Assembly: GCA_030142905.1 (NCBI GenBank) | Contig: JASJOG010000029.1 | Span: forward strand, 472,501-536,500 | DNA from: Heliopora coerulea | Lineage: Eukaryota; Cnidaria; Anthozoa; Scleralcyonacea; Helioporidae | Length of the DNA stretch: 64,000 nt | Reading direction: 5' to 3' | Part shown: piece by piece, positions 1 through 12,479 of the stretch | Layout: each line of letters starts with the position of its first letter | How positions within the stretch are numbered: the stretch's first letter is position 1 | The notes under the pieces: model-generated | The model's input: the letters and a program-made list of their open reading frames with translations, nothing else | Told to the model about the DNA's origin: nothing | The model's database searches: none | Made by a program: the position numbers and the translations under genes

Positions 1-1934
1 GAAAGCTCAAAACTAAAACGGTAAATCCGGAGAACCACTTCCAATATCATTATCATGAACCTACTTAGACAAGATGTATGTTAACAACATGGAAAGAACT
101 CTTTTAGGCTAACAAATTTAACACGTTTATGTCTAAGGGATTAAATTTTATGGACTTTGTATGATTTAACTTTGTAGCTAGTAAATGGATCACATATCAG
201 TTGCTGGGATACCATATAAGTTAGTATTTTAGTAAATGGTATGGCTAAACACGCTCGTGGCTTCCAGTTGACTATAATCATGTTGCGTTTCAGAGTTTTT
301 AATGGTTGATCGATTTAGCTGATGATTATGATGAGTGAAGATTCTATGAGGTGGTCAGCTATGCAGGATCTTCAAACAAAGAACATTCTTCTTTTCAGAA
401 CTGCATCATCCAAACCAGTTCAATTTACCTTGCTGTTTGTTTACGGAATAAAGTAAATGTAAGCTAAACATTCAACTAATATCAATTTCTCCGTATTTTA
501 CAAAATAAATTAAGCATCATATTTATTGATGATTTAATTTTGTGGACAGTAAATGGTTTTTGAAAATCTTAGATATTTGTTAGTAGACATTAATCTTGTA
601 GCTTTAGTTTACTAAGAGTGAATTAATTCGTTACCATTTTAAGTAAGGATGACGATAAAGATTGAAACTATATATTCAACCCACAATGGATATGATATGG
701 ATGGATATGACGAAATGTTAATAATATCTAAAACAATTTAATTATATATATGAAATACAAATATACTGCATTTATATATTTAGCATATATCTCGCAGGTG
801 AATAGTGTTTTTTGCCCAGTCTCATTGGTTCCACTATCACAGAATACCCTACACTCTTCATCTCCGAGCGAAACAAGTTGACCTCGGCTCTCTTTTGTTG
901 CAGTTACAGAAGAAGAAAATTGTTTTGAATAAACGGAGTAATAGCTGCAAAATAATAAAAGTCTTATGCGGTCGAGAAAGAGTTAGTAAATGTCAACTTC
1001 GAAACTGATACATACATATTTACTTTATATGGATGGTGAATTCTTTTGCGAAGAACTCAACGAAACGCTTGTAGATGTTTTATGTAACGATTATTATGAC
1101 TGACCAAGATATTGAACATTTACAAACACACGCGAGTTTTATTACTCTGTGGTTTATACAAGAAACACTAGGATTACTGTAAATATAACATCTAAATTTA
1201 TTGTAACACAGCGATTATTTACTTTACCTGACTGTTATCCTTCGCTATTTAAACTTGAATAATATAAACTTTCCTTGAATCACAACTCTCCAAGGTCCGA
1301 CTTATTTGTAACTGGTCTTAACCGGTTCTGACCGGTTACTTACAACATGTGGTAACCCGACCTCAGGCGGTGACCCTATCTGCCAGATAACGCTCAGATC
1401 CTACAGTGGGTATCTCATTCCTTTAAATAGCCGTTGCCAGACAATACCATAAAAGCAACGAAATTTGACGATACATAAAGTGTTCGTAGTAAGTACCTCT
1501 TTTACTTTTTTGCGATAAATAAACTAAGGATGTGTTCAAAATGCAAATGACAAGTAGACGATAGGCCAACTTTCCGTAAATTTGTCTTAAAAATACAAAA
1601 AAACATGTGTGTGAAAACAATTACCCGAGGTATACACTAAAACAACTATTCACCTTGGTGTCATTGAATAATTGTTAAATATAATACATTTATATAGCAA
1701 CTAAAGATTTTGGACGCTTCGATCGAAAAATTTCGATATTTGTCAGTAAAAACCTAAAACAAATAAGAAGAGTCATACAGACTTATCAAGGAAGTAACAT
1801 CGACGACGTATTAAATACACATTTACATATATGTCATTGTGAACAAGGAACAGGAATTATAGCTCAGCACAAATCTGAATTGTTTGTGGAAGATCTGACA
1901 TCTTGCTACAGTGAATCGCTGCAGGAATCAAATA
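1..1934. other. No recognised gene
   Basis: AT-rich DNA. Open frames at 805-1008 (+) and 1423-1620 (-) are short, with no recognisable domain. I see nothing else supportable here. Confidence 0.6.
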
Positions 1935-2772
1935 CAGTGGAACCTCGCTCACTCGAACTGCCAACGGTAATGAAAAATAGTTCGAGTTAGCGGGGTGGGC
2001 GTTGGATTTCAAGTATCCTGTTAACAATTAATACGGTATCGTAGTTTTATGATTCATTCACAGTTGCCAGTCAATTTGGTCCAGTCAGTTAAGAATATTT
2101 TAATTTTTCATCATGGATAGAGTTGAATGTGTTTTCCGAATTCTAATATTATCATATTTTAATGTCTACCACTATTGAGTTGAATAACTGTTTATGATAA
2201 AATGACTATACCAGAAAAGATGTGCAGGTTAAGTGAATGCCTAGGTCGTGTACATACGTCTGTACAAATTTCTGAAAGCCTTACAAAATAAACTGGATAA
2301 ACTGGAACAGTTGCTACGGGCTACTTAAGACTAATTTGTGTGACAATCTAAGAATAATTTCATTGAATTATAACTGTGTGCGCAATATTTACCCAGGATA
2401 ATCAATTCGTTATGTGGACTTTAAACCGTGTCACTCCGGAAAGATGGTCTTTTCTGGGTTTGAATTACGTTTCCGCACATCGTAACGTTGTAATCAGTAA
2501 AGCTTCAAGATTCCGTCTAGTCAAACATCTCCTTCCTGACACTTTCAGGTTTATCAACCGACGTTTCTAAAATAGAGTTCGAGTTAACGGAGTTAATTTG
2601 AACCAAGGGAGTATGAAATTAGTTCGAGTTAACGGGGAGTTCGAATTAACCGAGTTCGAGTTATATGATAGTAAATAAACAGGGAAATGTGATCAAATCC
2701 AGAGGAAATTGAATTTGGTTGGAGTTAACAGGGAGTTCGAGATAACCGAGTTTAAGTATCGAGGTTCTACTG
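1935..2772. mobile_element. pogo/Tigger-like non-autonomous DNA transposon
   Basis: Starts CAGTGGAACCTCG and ends CGAGGTTCTACTG, inverted termini of the Tigger/pogo type, flanked on both sides by TA (1933-1934, 2773-2774), the Tc1/mariner target duplication. The ends carry repeated TTCGAGTTAACGGGGA-type subterminal motifs (about 1975-2000 and 2575-2760). At 838 bp with no transposase frame it is a MITE-like deletion derivative. Confidence 0.85.
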
Positions 2773-2904
2773 TAGCAAAGTCTGACAAAGAAGACAAAGA
2801 TAACGTCAATGAACGTAATTTACATGCCGTATTCATGAATAACAGTTCACATCTTGACTAAAGGCCTAATCCATTTTTTAAAGAGCGGTAATTCATCAAT
2901 TAAT

Positions 2905-3125
2905 TTATTCATTCATTTATTCGTTCATTCGTTCGTTTGCTCGTTTATATATCCATTCATCCATTTACTTATTCATTCACTTATTCATTCATTCATTCAT
3001 TCGTTCATTCGCCCATTCATGTATTCGTTCGTTCATTCTTTCATTCATTTATTCAATCATTCATTTATTTATTCATTTATTAATCCGTTCATTTTTTCAT
3101 TTTTTCATTCATTCATCCGTTTATG
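2905..3125. repeat. Degenerate (ATTC)n microsatellite
   Basis: Runs of ATTC/ATTT with GTTC variants. It creates a spurious Ile/His/Phe/Ser-rich open frame at 2854-3138. Confidence 0.9.
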
Positions 3126-3139
3126 CTTGCAAGCATGAA

Positions 3140-5948
3140 TGGATACTTGCTTACATTCATTCATTCCCTAGTTTTGAGACATACTTGAAAACCATAACCT
3201 TGGCCTCCTGTGTCACTGGCATGAACTTTTAAGTAACTTAGAAAACTTCTTAGAAATGTTAAGGAAAAATTCCTTTGCAAGTAAAGACATGCATCGTAAA
3301 TAAGAATCTTTGGAAGAGCTTTTGAAAAGTGAACACCAGTTCCCTTTCCTCAATTGTTAAGAAGAAGCGCTAAGGGAGATTATGAATTTCCAGCGACCAT
3401 TTTTGTCCGTAAGTATCACAAAGAGAAATGACAGCGATAGGTAAAACCTTGTAATCGTTCCCTGGTCAGATGCCAAAGTCATGGAGTGAGAAAAAAGTTG
3501 GAAGTGACGAAAGTGTAAGATTGAGTTTCGGAATGAATAAACATTCTCTTATATGGATACTCCAAATGAAAGGAAAGGAAGAAGATACATAAGTAAGACC
3601 ATAAAGGAACGAGACAGACGCCTTAAAATTACAGCTTAACAAAATTAAGTCGAAATACCAACGTACGTATTGCCGTAAAATCTCACTTAGTTTCTGATAA
3701 TCAGCTTATAATGTCAGGATTCAAATGTCTGGCAAAGATTAAAAGAAATGATGATCACTGATAGAGGTGTTAATGATATTGACAAATTCTCCCACGTTGT
3801 ATTTTCTTTTCAATCGTCATCATGGGATTGACGTCTTAAGCAACGCTGAAGCGCGCCTATAGTAACTGTGCTCAACCATTTCATCAAATTAAGAAGCAAA
3901 AAAAAGAATTGGTTTATTGTGGCAGCAGAAACATGCTCAAGGCTCATCAAGCGCCTTTTTGAAAGTTTTTTGTGATAAGAATCAGCCGAGTAACCGGACC
4001 ACTTGTAATTGGACTCACATAAGCGGGTTTCATTGAAGTTCTACGTTTACAGATCATACACGTTACGTTGTATTCATGATATACCTTATCTAACTTACCA
4101 ATAAATTTCAGCTATTGATACACAGGTGATTTTACAATATAGTACGAATGAAAAATAAACAACGGGACGATAATCTAGAGGGTCACTGATGATCAGCAGG
4201 TCCCACATAGGATATTCTATATGTGATATGGACAAAAAAGGAATAAAAAAGGAAAACAAATCGTAATCACGTTCTGCACGTTGATGACATAAAAAAATTC
4301 CTGAATTGTGCACTTAAATTGAATCGTAATACTAAGATATGTTCCAACTATTGGTCCGAATTGCGATATTTTCTTGATTTTAAAACCTTACATCTGCCAT
4401 ATTAAGTATCTAAATAGGAAAGATGTTAGTTTTCTATTAAATTCAGTGTTATATAAAAAAGCTGCAGATAAACTCACGTCTAGATCTCTTGCATGAAAGT
4501 TGTTCTCAACTACTGATTTTACTTAAAGACAATAAAGACTTTTCCATTCGACCGAGTTGGTTTTAATGAGACCAACTGGATAAAAAAAAGAAAGAAAAAT
4601 AAAAAGAAATTACCAAATCCCAGGTCTTATCCGTGTTATGCTTTCTCAACCCAATGCTGATCTGTTCTCTGTCAAGGTGGTCGTTTCCTGTACTGGTTAC
4701 TTTCATATTTACCAGTCATATGTGTGTTAGATAAGATATAAATAAGTTATTATCCCAATCTTTTATAGTTATTTGTAACACTATAAACTAGGGATATTGC
4801 TCATTGATATCTGGTCAACGATGTAGTCGATACCTAGCAATGAACTACAGAGTTATGAACATGAAGAGTCTGAAAAATTTAACCCATGTATCGTGTCATG
4901 AGAATCGAATTAACCTAGTTTAAAGCTTAATTTCCGCTTCGTTAACACTTACGAGGTGTAATATCCCGCAATTCTCAAGGTCAAGCTTCATTTTGATTAG
5001 AATTTTTGATATTGTGACCACCCACGTACTCGAGCTAAAAACAAATCAATGTCCTTGATGTCAAGGTCAAGGTGACGTGGAATTTTCCTTTGGACAAAGT
5101 TTCAAAACTCCTATCGTGTGTTAGTAATTTCCTTCTTACTAATCCGCGAGTGAAGTTCAACTGAATTAAGATTAACCACAATCTCAATGCGAGATCAAGC
5201 GTTTAACAGTGATGAAACGGTTAAATCATTCCATATATATCCGAACAATACTTCACATCCATAAAAATTAAAATCAGTTTGTAAAAACTAGCCGATCATC
5301 CAGTTTTAAAAACGATTGATATTCTTTCAACTCGTGTAAATAATGATTACGTCTGTAAAAATTTCCTGATTCCAAATGTTTCTGGATTCATATCCAACAT
5401 ACTGCTAATCCATTTTGCTGCTTGTTCATTTGTTTTCAGTACGAAAAAAGACTACAAATTTGGATCATCTTAAGTTTCCTTTTATAAACTACAAAACGAT
5501 TCTAATGTGAATATGAAGGTCGTGATATTATCATGTAAGTCGATATGTCTGTGGCAAATCAACTTGATCGGGCTGACATTGTGTGATTTCCGTTAGAAAA
5601 TTCCAGGGTTTTTTAGTACTTTTTTTTCAATTTCTTATTTTTTTTATACCTCCTTATTTTTTAATTTTTTTAATTGTGTACTGTACGTAGGTGGCGGAAT
5701 AAAAGTGTGAAAGGAGGGCTTTAATCCCCAATATTTCTTACCAGGGCTAAGTCTCCCAATATTTTCAGGCCTATACTAAAAACCTGTTTTTTGCCTTAGT
5801 TAACAAATGGTGTAAGAGCGTGTAGTCCCAAATGCTACTTCACATGTTTCCTGTTTTAAACTTTTGAAATTTTGGGGGGAAAGGTCAACGGTATGCATGA
5901 CCTTTGTTTCAAAATTTTCTAACGATTTGCCGTCCCTCCGTCAGATAT
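3140..5948. other. No recognised gene
   Basis: AT-rich intergenic DNA with scattered poly-A/T tracts (for example 5615-5670). No domain, tRNA or clear repeat termini recognised. Confidence 0.5.
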
Positions 5949-5956
5949 CTTCCACC
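5949..5956. repeat. Left 8-bp target duplication of hAT element
   Basis: CTTCCACC immediately before CAAGGCC; matches 11465-11472 exactly. Confidence 0.9.
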
Positions 5957-6205
5957 CAAGGCCTCCCAGAGTGGGAGGAAGGGGGGCAAAAGGGGCAATT
6001 TGCTCCGGGCCTCAGGTTTAACGGGGCTCCGGAAAGCCAGAAAAGAAAAAAATACATTGCTTTAATTTAAGAGTTTTCCTGGTAAATAAAACATTGGAGA
6101 AACCGCTACACCCGCGGCAGCTCGTCTTTACTTGCGGTAGTTCCAACTTTGTTATAGTCCAGCGCGAACACAATTAGAAATTAAAATGGCTTCTTCGCGT
6201 TCGCA

Positions 6206-7995
6206 TTGTCGGGTGCAGCAAAGCGTAAACAACGAAAACTCCAGCTTGAAAATAAAGCAAAAACACGGAGAACACTCGAAGATCTTAACTGGTGTATAAA
6301 AGCCACTACAAGTGATCAATCTCGATCACAGGAAAGTAGCATAGACAAGGGCAATGAATTCCATTCTATACCGCACGTGGCCACGACAACCAACACAAGC
6401 ACGGGGTTAAACGAACATCAAGAATCATTTAAAGAAGAACGAATATGTAATCTCGATGAAAATGATAAATATTATACAACTAAAGAAGAAACTGACAATA
6501 CCATTACTGAAACTGACACAAGCCAGATGACAACTATGAACTAGGACAACACTAGCAAAACTTTTCACCCGCAGTCGTTTAACACACCAATTACACCGGC
6601 CAATGATCCTTCAACTTGGAGACATTTAAGCAAAGCTCAGAAAGAGATAATTATTCAAAACGGCCCGTCTGAAAATCCCCACTGCTTTTTACAGGACAGT
6701 TCTGGGCGTAGTTTTCCAACAAGACTTTTTTATCAAGATTTGCCGAAGGTAAAAAGAGATTGGTTGGTATGGAGTTCGTCGGCGCAAGGTCTATTTTGCT
6801 TTCCCTGTTGTCTCATTCAAGATTTATCGCAGCAAGATAAGACGTCACGAACATCCCAATTGACAAGGACTGATGCAGGACTCAAGGACCATTGGAGAAA
6901 ACTATATGACAAAATTGACACACACCAGCGAAATTCACCTCATTTTTTATGTTATTAAACTTGGAAAGATCTTGAGAAAAGCCTGAATGAATCCACTGGA
7001 ATTGACCATAATCTTTAAAAACAATTTGATGCTGAAATGTCAAAATGGCGTGAAGTCTTTAGATGCATTTTGGACGTTATTTGTTTTTGTCAGAAAGAAA
7101 CCTTCCATTTCGTGGTTCCACCACCAAACTGGGTGATCCAAACAATGGACTTTTTCTCGGAAGTTTAGAATTGCTCAGTGGTCACTATCAAAATTTTAAA
7201 ATCACACCTTAATGAAGTTAAAAAACATCAAGAGAATGAAACTCGAATGCAAGCACACTATGTGTCATGGCTTTCACAGAATGAGTTCATTGAAGAATGT
7301 GCAAAAATTGTTCTTAATGCCATTGTTGATGAAGTAAAGAGAGCATTGTACTACAGTATAATTGTTGATGGTACGCCAGACACATCACATACAGAACAGA
7401 TTACATTTTTTCTGAGATATGTGCATCTGAATGGAGAAGATGCCTGTGAGATCTGTGAACGATTTTTAAAAAATTGAAGATTGTGAGAAATAGAAAGGAT
7501 ATGATATTGCAGGGCAAATATGTAAAGTACTCAAAGAACATGGAATACAGTTGAAAAACTGTAGAGGTCAAGGATACGACAACGAATCAAATATGGTCGG
7601 AAGTTACAACGGAGCTCAGGCAATAATCCGGGGAAAGAATCCTGAGGCTGTTTTTTTTCCTTGCAGTGCACACAGTCTTAATCTGAGTGAAGTTCATGCA
7701 GCAGAGTCCAACGCAGTTGTGAAAAGCTTCTTTGGGAATATTCAAAAGCTGTACAATTTGTTTAGTCCTAGTCCATTGCGTTGGAAGATTTTGCAAGAAA
7801 TTGCTAATATATCTCTTCATAAACTGTCAGTTACTAGCAGAAGTGCTAGAATTGAGGCAGTAAAGCCACTAGCTAAGAGGTCCAGAGAACATCTTGCAGC
7901 TTTAGGAAGGTTAAAAGAACATGACTTACCTGGCGATTTGTGCAATGATGTTGACAGTCTCAGCAAGTGGTTGAAATCATTTTGAGTTTGTTTTA
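6206..7995 (+). pseudogene. Decayed hAT-family transposase (zinc finger MYM-type 1-like)
   Basis: Spread over several frames: a basic N-terminus (6206-6541), a TTF-type zinc-finger region (WSSAQGLFCFPCCLIQD near 6770-6830, then DHWRKLYDKIDTHQRNSPHF), a DUF4371-like domain (NEVKKHQENETRMQAHYVSW, then IIVDGTPDTSHTEQITFFLR near 7195-7440) and a hAT core with PCSAHSLNL near 7655-7690. Stops after 6540, near 6957, 7016 and 7167, and frameshifts near 7115 and 7475-7550, disable it. The frame ends at SKWLKSFEFVLL where the LINE 3' tail begins. Such transposases cut and paste via a DDE active site; most of the C-terminal half, including the dimerisation domain, is absent. Confidence 0.88.
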
Positions 7996-8150
7996 CTAGA
8001 TAGATAAATAAATAGATGTTTTATTTGGTAAAACTAGCAGCCATAAGCTGAATTATGTTTACATTACAAAATGCATTCACTTCTACTATGTTATACCAGT
8101 TCTACAATTTACCTGGAACTAACGGTAGTTTAAAGACGATAGGTAAAAAA

Positions 8151-9620
8151 TTACTCTAATGGACAATTTTTGAAAAGGTCGATTCTAATGTTAAGTGTTG
8201 TACAATCTAAAATACTAAAATTGGTTAAGATTTTAATGCGTTTGCAATAAAAAAAGCTATTTTTAAAACGGTTTGTTTTGAAGTTTACATTAAACTTATG
8301 TTTGGTCCTAAGTTCGGTAGCATAGGTATTTCGAGGAGGGAGAAATTCGTGAAGTTTGTGGTTTTCGTCACTCATGATATCCAGGAAAAGATTATTCGTT
8401 ATCTTTTCTCTTCTGGTAGTGAGCTGTTGGAGGCCAGTAAATATCAGCGCATCTACATATGAGGTCCAAGGGTAGATTATTTTCAACGCTCTTTTTTGAA
8501 TCATTTCCAGGTCATTGGATAGGTAGTTGGACAGGCTGTTGTGAAAGACCGGGCTTGCATATTCCAAGATTGGTCTAATACATGTGCTGTAAAATACAAT
8601 TAATTCCTTAATTCCAACTTTGACTTGTTTGAGTTGTGACAAAAAGTACAATCGCTTTCTTGCTTTCACGATGGTTTGATAAATGTGATCATTCCATTTT
8701 AAATCGTTGGAAACGGTTAATCCGAGGATTTTTGCACACGGAACCACATCCAAAGGGGTATCGTTCAGAAATAACTGGGTCGAAAGTAGCACTTGGTTCA
8801 CCAAAGCCAATACGTAATTCTTTGCATTTCTTTTCATTCAATTGAAATTTTAATTCAGAGATTTGGGTTGCTAGATCTGTGGTCTGGATTCTGCTTTCGC
8901 TGCGTTTGCTTACTAATTCATCTACAGTTGTGTCATCTACGAACTTCCACATGTCACCACAAGAGACTGTTAGTTTATCGATTATTATTAAATATAGCCA
9001 TGGGCCTAATTTTGTACCCTGTGGAACTCCGGCAGGAACTTCAGCCCAATCCGAGTAATCCTCTTGGTTTAGCTTTACCATTTGTTTTCTACATGTGAGA
9101 AAATCTGTAATCCAGTTGACAACCCACTGCGGTAAATTATATGTATGGAGTTTGGTAACCAATAAGCCATGATCTATCAGGTCAAAAGCCTTTTTAAAGT
9201 CAAATAAGATGACTCTGACCGTAGCACCAGTTCCATCGGTAGAACCATTCCAAGAGTGTAACATACTTAAAAGTGCAAACGTCGGGCTAGAATTTGAAAT
9301 TGTGCCAAATTCATTAGGGTCAATTCTTTGAAGTACTGTTGGTTTAATGTATTCTTCTACTATATAATCCTCTGCTATTTTGGAAATGATGGGCGTTAAG
9401 GATACTGGCCGCAGATGTTTATTTACTTCTCGAACGGGTTTTTATTTCGGAATTGGAACGATATCCGCGTGTTTCCATATCGAAAGAAGACGCGCTTCTT
9501 TATAGGATAGATTCAATATGTCTGAGATAGGCGATGCTAAGATATCAGCGTTTTCCTTCAATACCCAAGCTGGAATGTCGTCTGGGCCACTAGCTTTGTT
9601 TGGGTTTAAGCTTACCAGGT
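8151..9620 (-). pseudogene. LINE reverse transcriptase and C-terminal domain
   Basis: RT motifs in order: ASGPDDIPAW, VILFDFKKAFDLIDH, GVPQGTKLGPWLYLI and active site KFVDDTT (the usual FADD with Val for Ala). A stop near 9437 and a frameshift near 8750-8800 break it. The last 228-codon frame (8151-8837) holds the thumb and C-terminal region (LKQVKVGIKELIVFYSTCIR). Copies DNA from element RNA by target-primed reverse transcription when intact. Confidence 0.87.
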
Positions 9621-9622
9621 GT

Positions 9623-11011
9623 TTAAAGACAGAGAACTCGGACGTATTGGTTGGTTAGTTGTGAATTCTCAATAGTGTCTCGATTGGTGAAACAAGATGG
9701 CAATGGGTCGAAGACTTTCATTGGCTCTAGGAAGGTTTGATTTATTAGATTGGCAAGGTGGTACGGAGTGATGGGTGTTTGGCCTGTCCTACATTCTAGG
9801 TTTTGCAATAAAGATATCGAATCTTCGCGATAGGTGACCTGTGACGCCAAACTACTAAGCTTTTTGGCTTCCTTCCACCAAATAGACGGCGAGCATTCTT
9901 TTAGATGTTCTACTTTTGACTTATAAAACTTCGATCGACACGATTTACGCTCGCGGTTAACTCGATTTCTTAAAGTTTTGAATAGACATGTATTTCCATG
10001 GGCTAGGGCCTTTTGACGACGGTGAATTGCTTCTTTCAGAGATCGAGACATCCAAGGCGGTTCGTTACAATATTTTATTTTCGTCGTAATAGAAAGTAAC
10101 GAGTCTAATCCAAATTTAATTATTGACCCTAGCATCCGTGTTTTTCTATCACAAGTATTCTCCGTAGCGATCAACGACTTGACATCAACTTCCTTTAAAA
10201 AGGTACTCATCGCAAGACGTTTTGATGGTCTCAGGTCTCTGGATTTCACACAAACTTTTGGTTTTGGAATTTGCTGACTTTCTAAAGGTTGGACTTCCAC
10301 AGTGTCGTGGTCAGAAAGGCCGAAAGCCGGGTGTTTGATTGGGTCATTATAAAAAACGTTCATATTTGTGAAAATTAAATCTAGCCGATTCGGACCTCGT
10401 GTTGTAAATTTTACAATCTGTCGGAGTTTAAAACCGTTGGTTATTCGAGATGTAGTTAATTTATTAAAATCACCAAGTAGAATTATTCCGCTATTAGGGA
10501 ATTTGGTTTCAATTGTTGTTAATGACTCATATAGATAATTGATCGCTTCCTGGTCGTTTCCGCCGGGAGGATGGTACATGTTGCACAACATAATACAGGG
10601 AATGCCCCTAGGAAGACCTGAAGGTATTAGTTTTACCCAAAGAGCTTCAATGTTTGTGTTCATCATGTCGTACAATACTTCGTATCCTATTGAGTTTCTT
10701 ATATAGACACACACATCGCCATGTTGGCCATTGGATCTATCGCGGCGTTCAATGTTGTAACCAGAAACGGAGACGATGTTATCATGGATATGATTTTGTA
10801 ACCACGTCTCAGTGATGCAAATGAGGTCAACGTTTCTAAGGGTAATTGATTCGCGCAGCTCGTGTATCTTGGGGGCAAGGGACATGACATTGGATAACAT
10901 AATTGACGGTACAAATAAGGTTGAAGAGCGTACCTCGTACAGTGGTTTTGTTCTTGCTACTTTAATACAGTTACTAGCAACCTTTTGGTTTAAGGTATTG
11001 CAAGCAAGCAA
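9623..11011 (-). pseudogene. LINE endonuclease and N-terminal RT region
   Basis: 462-codon open frame. Apurinic-endonuclease fold: LICITETWL (catalytic Glu), IILLGDFNKL, and GLSDHDTVEV near the end of the domain, all in the expected order. It continues through PPWMSRSLKEAIHRRQKAL into the pre-RT region. The frame is lost near 9650 by a frameshift; the next frame resumes with NKASGPDDIPAW. An extra upstream frame at 11014-11220 may be the 5' part. Lesions are few, so the copy is fairly young. Confidence 0.85.
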
Positions 11012-11234
11012 TTTTATGAGAGAGGACGACAGACCATACTTCCGCAGATTTGTGTCGCTTTAAGAATCTTTGTAAGCATACCTGTTTCAGTTGCGTCAGG
11101 AGAAAGATCATTTAGCAAGCTAGCAGTTGTTAAAAACTGCCGCAGATCTGCAATGGGGCAAGAACGTCTTTTCGGCTTAATTTTGCTGTCGTCCGAGCGT
11201 GACTTGACAAGAAAAATCAACTATGGCGTTGTGA

Positions 11235-11322
11235 TTGATTCATTTGCATAAAAATGTGCACGAAAAGCTAGAATATAATTGATTTATTTGTATCAAGATG
11301 TGCACAAAAAGCTAGATTGTAA
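11235..11322. repeat. Two-copy 44-bp tandem repeat
   Basis: Two imperfect copies of a 44-bp unit starting TTGATT and containing ATGTGCAC(G/A)AAAAGCTAGA, starting at 11235 and 11279. Lies in the 3' remnant of the hAT element. Confidence 0.75.
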
Positions 11323-11464
11323 ATTAGTTGTATAATGCTCTTGCAGTGTATAACATAAACTTTTTTACATGTGTGTGTTGGGTGTGTGTGTGCGGAAGGG
11401 GGGCGGGTTAGGGGCCCCAAACGGATTTTTGTCCCGGGCCTCCAAAAAGCTCTGGGTGGCCCTG

Positions 11465-11472
11465 CTTCCACC
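11465..11472. repeat. Right 8-bp target duplication of hAT element
   Basis: CTTCCACC immediately after GGCCCTG; matches 5949-5956 exactly. Confidence 0.9.
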
Positions 11473-11499
11473 ACCAATGCTACTTACTGTGTTTTGACC

Positions 11500-11635
11500 T
11501 AACATGAAGTCTTTACTAGTGAAATATTTGATCGATGTTTTTAAGTAATGACCGAGACGAGCGCAGCGAGTTGAGATCCATGCTAAAACAAGGATTTGAT
11601 ATTTCACTAGTACAGACCGAACAAGCGAGACCTCT
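11500..11635. repeat. Fold-back repeat, copy 1
   Basis: Inverted arms ACTAGTGAAATATTTGATC and its complement near 11593-11612, around a GAGCGCAGCGAG core. Related copies at 11995-12475 and 57640-57863. Confidence 0.7.
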
Positions 11636-11994
11636 AGTTTTTCAACATGGCTGGTAATTACTCGCTAGGGTCCTTAAACGGCAAGTATGAAAAACAAATT
11701 TGTCCAGAATTCTAATTGAGTTAAATAGTTACGTTTTATGATTATTTTATTTAGCAAATTAAAAGAAGTAATTGCAACAATTCATATTCTTGAGTCGAGT
11801 CATAGATATTATTGCTCAGCAGATAATCATCAGTAAAACGGTAGTTCAGAAGATATCTTACATTTTAAGATTCAATAATGACTGGCGGTGAAAGATGCAA
11901 CTCTTGGGTTCCCGTGTGGGAAACGAATCCATGATCCTGCGAAAGTTCATGTGATGTGGTTGAGTGTAAATGCCACATATTCGTCGTATTTACT

Positions 11995-12475
11995 ACTTTT
12001 TGACCGAGTGTGAGGTCTGTAATAGTGAAACATCTGACCGATGTTTTTAGGTAAGGATGAAGACCAGCGCAGCGCGCAAAGGTCCATGTAAAAACAAAGG
12101 TCCGATATTTCACTATTACAGATTGAGCAAGCGAGATCAATAAGTAATTTATTATATGGCGTTATTGAAATATAATTCATAGGAACAACGGTACAGAACG
12201 TCAAACTGTAAACATTTGCAATTCTGTTGTCATTTCAGATAGAATTTCTTTAGCAATTTCGCTCTGCATGATGACTATTCTTTTTCTGATAATTCGTAAT
12301 ACCTAATTCGTAATACACTTGCATTTCGTTCTTGGTCAAGAATTTTAAATTTTATGTGACACGAGCTAGGTTTTATTAAATCTCCCCCTGAAGGGGCAAT
12401 ACGGAAAATAGCTAACCGCTTATGAACCAATCAAATTGAAGGACTTCCGTATTAGGACCGCTCGTTGCCACAGCC
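11995..12475. repeat. Fold-back repeat, copy 2 (longest continuous copy)
   Basis: Starts with the inverted module GGTCTGTAATAGTGAAA / TTTCACTATTACAGA and continues through ATTTATTATATGGCG to the end block ATGAACCAATCAAATTGAAG and GGACCGCTCGTTGCC. The same order occurs around 57640-57863 and 59598-59712, where it is split by a Penelope-like element. Confidence 0.7.
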
Positions 12476-12479
12476 ATAT

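Larger units (their letters stand above)
7996..11230 (-). mobile_element. CR1/L2-like non-LTR retrotransposon nested in hAT
   Basis: Minus-strand LINE with 5' end near 11.23 kb and 3' end at a TAGATAGATAAATAAATAG simple-repeat tail at 7996-8014 (plus-strand view). APE endonuclease, reverse transcriptase and C-terminal region are all present in order. The 3' tail directly interrupts the hAT transposase reading frame, so this insertion is younger than the hAT. No clear target duplication was found. Clade placement (CR1/L2, Jockey group) is from motif style only. Confidence 0.85.
5957..11464 (+). mobile_element. hAT transposon (ZMYM1-like) interrupted by a LINE
   Basis: The left end reads CAAGGCCTCCCAGAG and the inverted right end CAGGGCCACCCAGAG (13 of 15 identical). 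Both are followed by G-rich subterminal DNA with a CCCGGGCC/CTCCGGGCC motif. The element is flanked by a perfect 8-bp direct repeat CTTCCACC at 5949-5956 and 11465-11472; 8-bp duplications are diagnostic of hAT. Inside lie a decayed ZMYM1-like transposase (6206-7995) and a nested minus-strand LINE (about 7996-11230). The C-terminal dimerisation part of the transposase is not found after the LINE, so part was lost. Confidence 0.92.

Noticed and set aside
2854..3138. 94-codon open frame rich in Ile, His, Phe, Ser
   Set aside because: Translation of an ATTC microsatellite.
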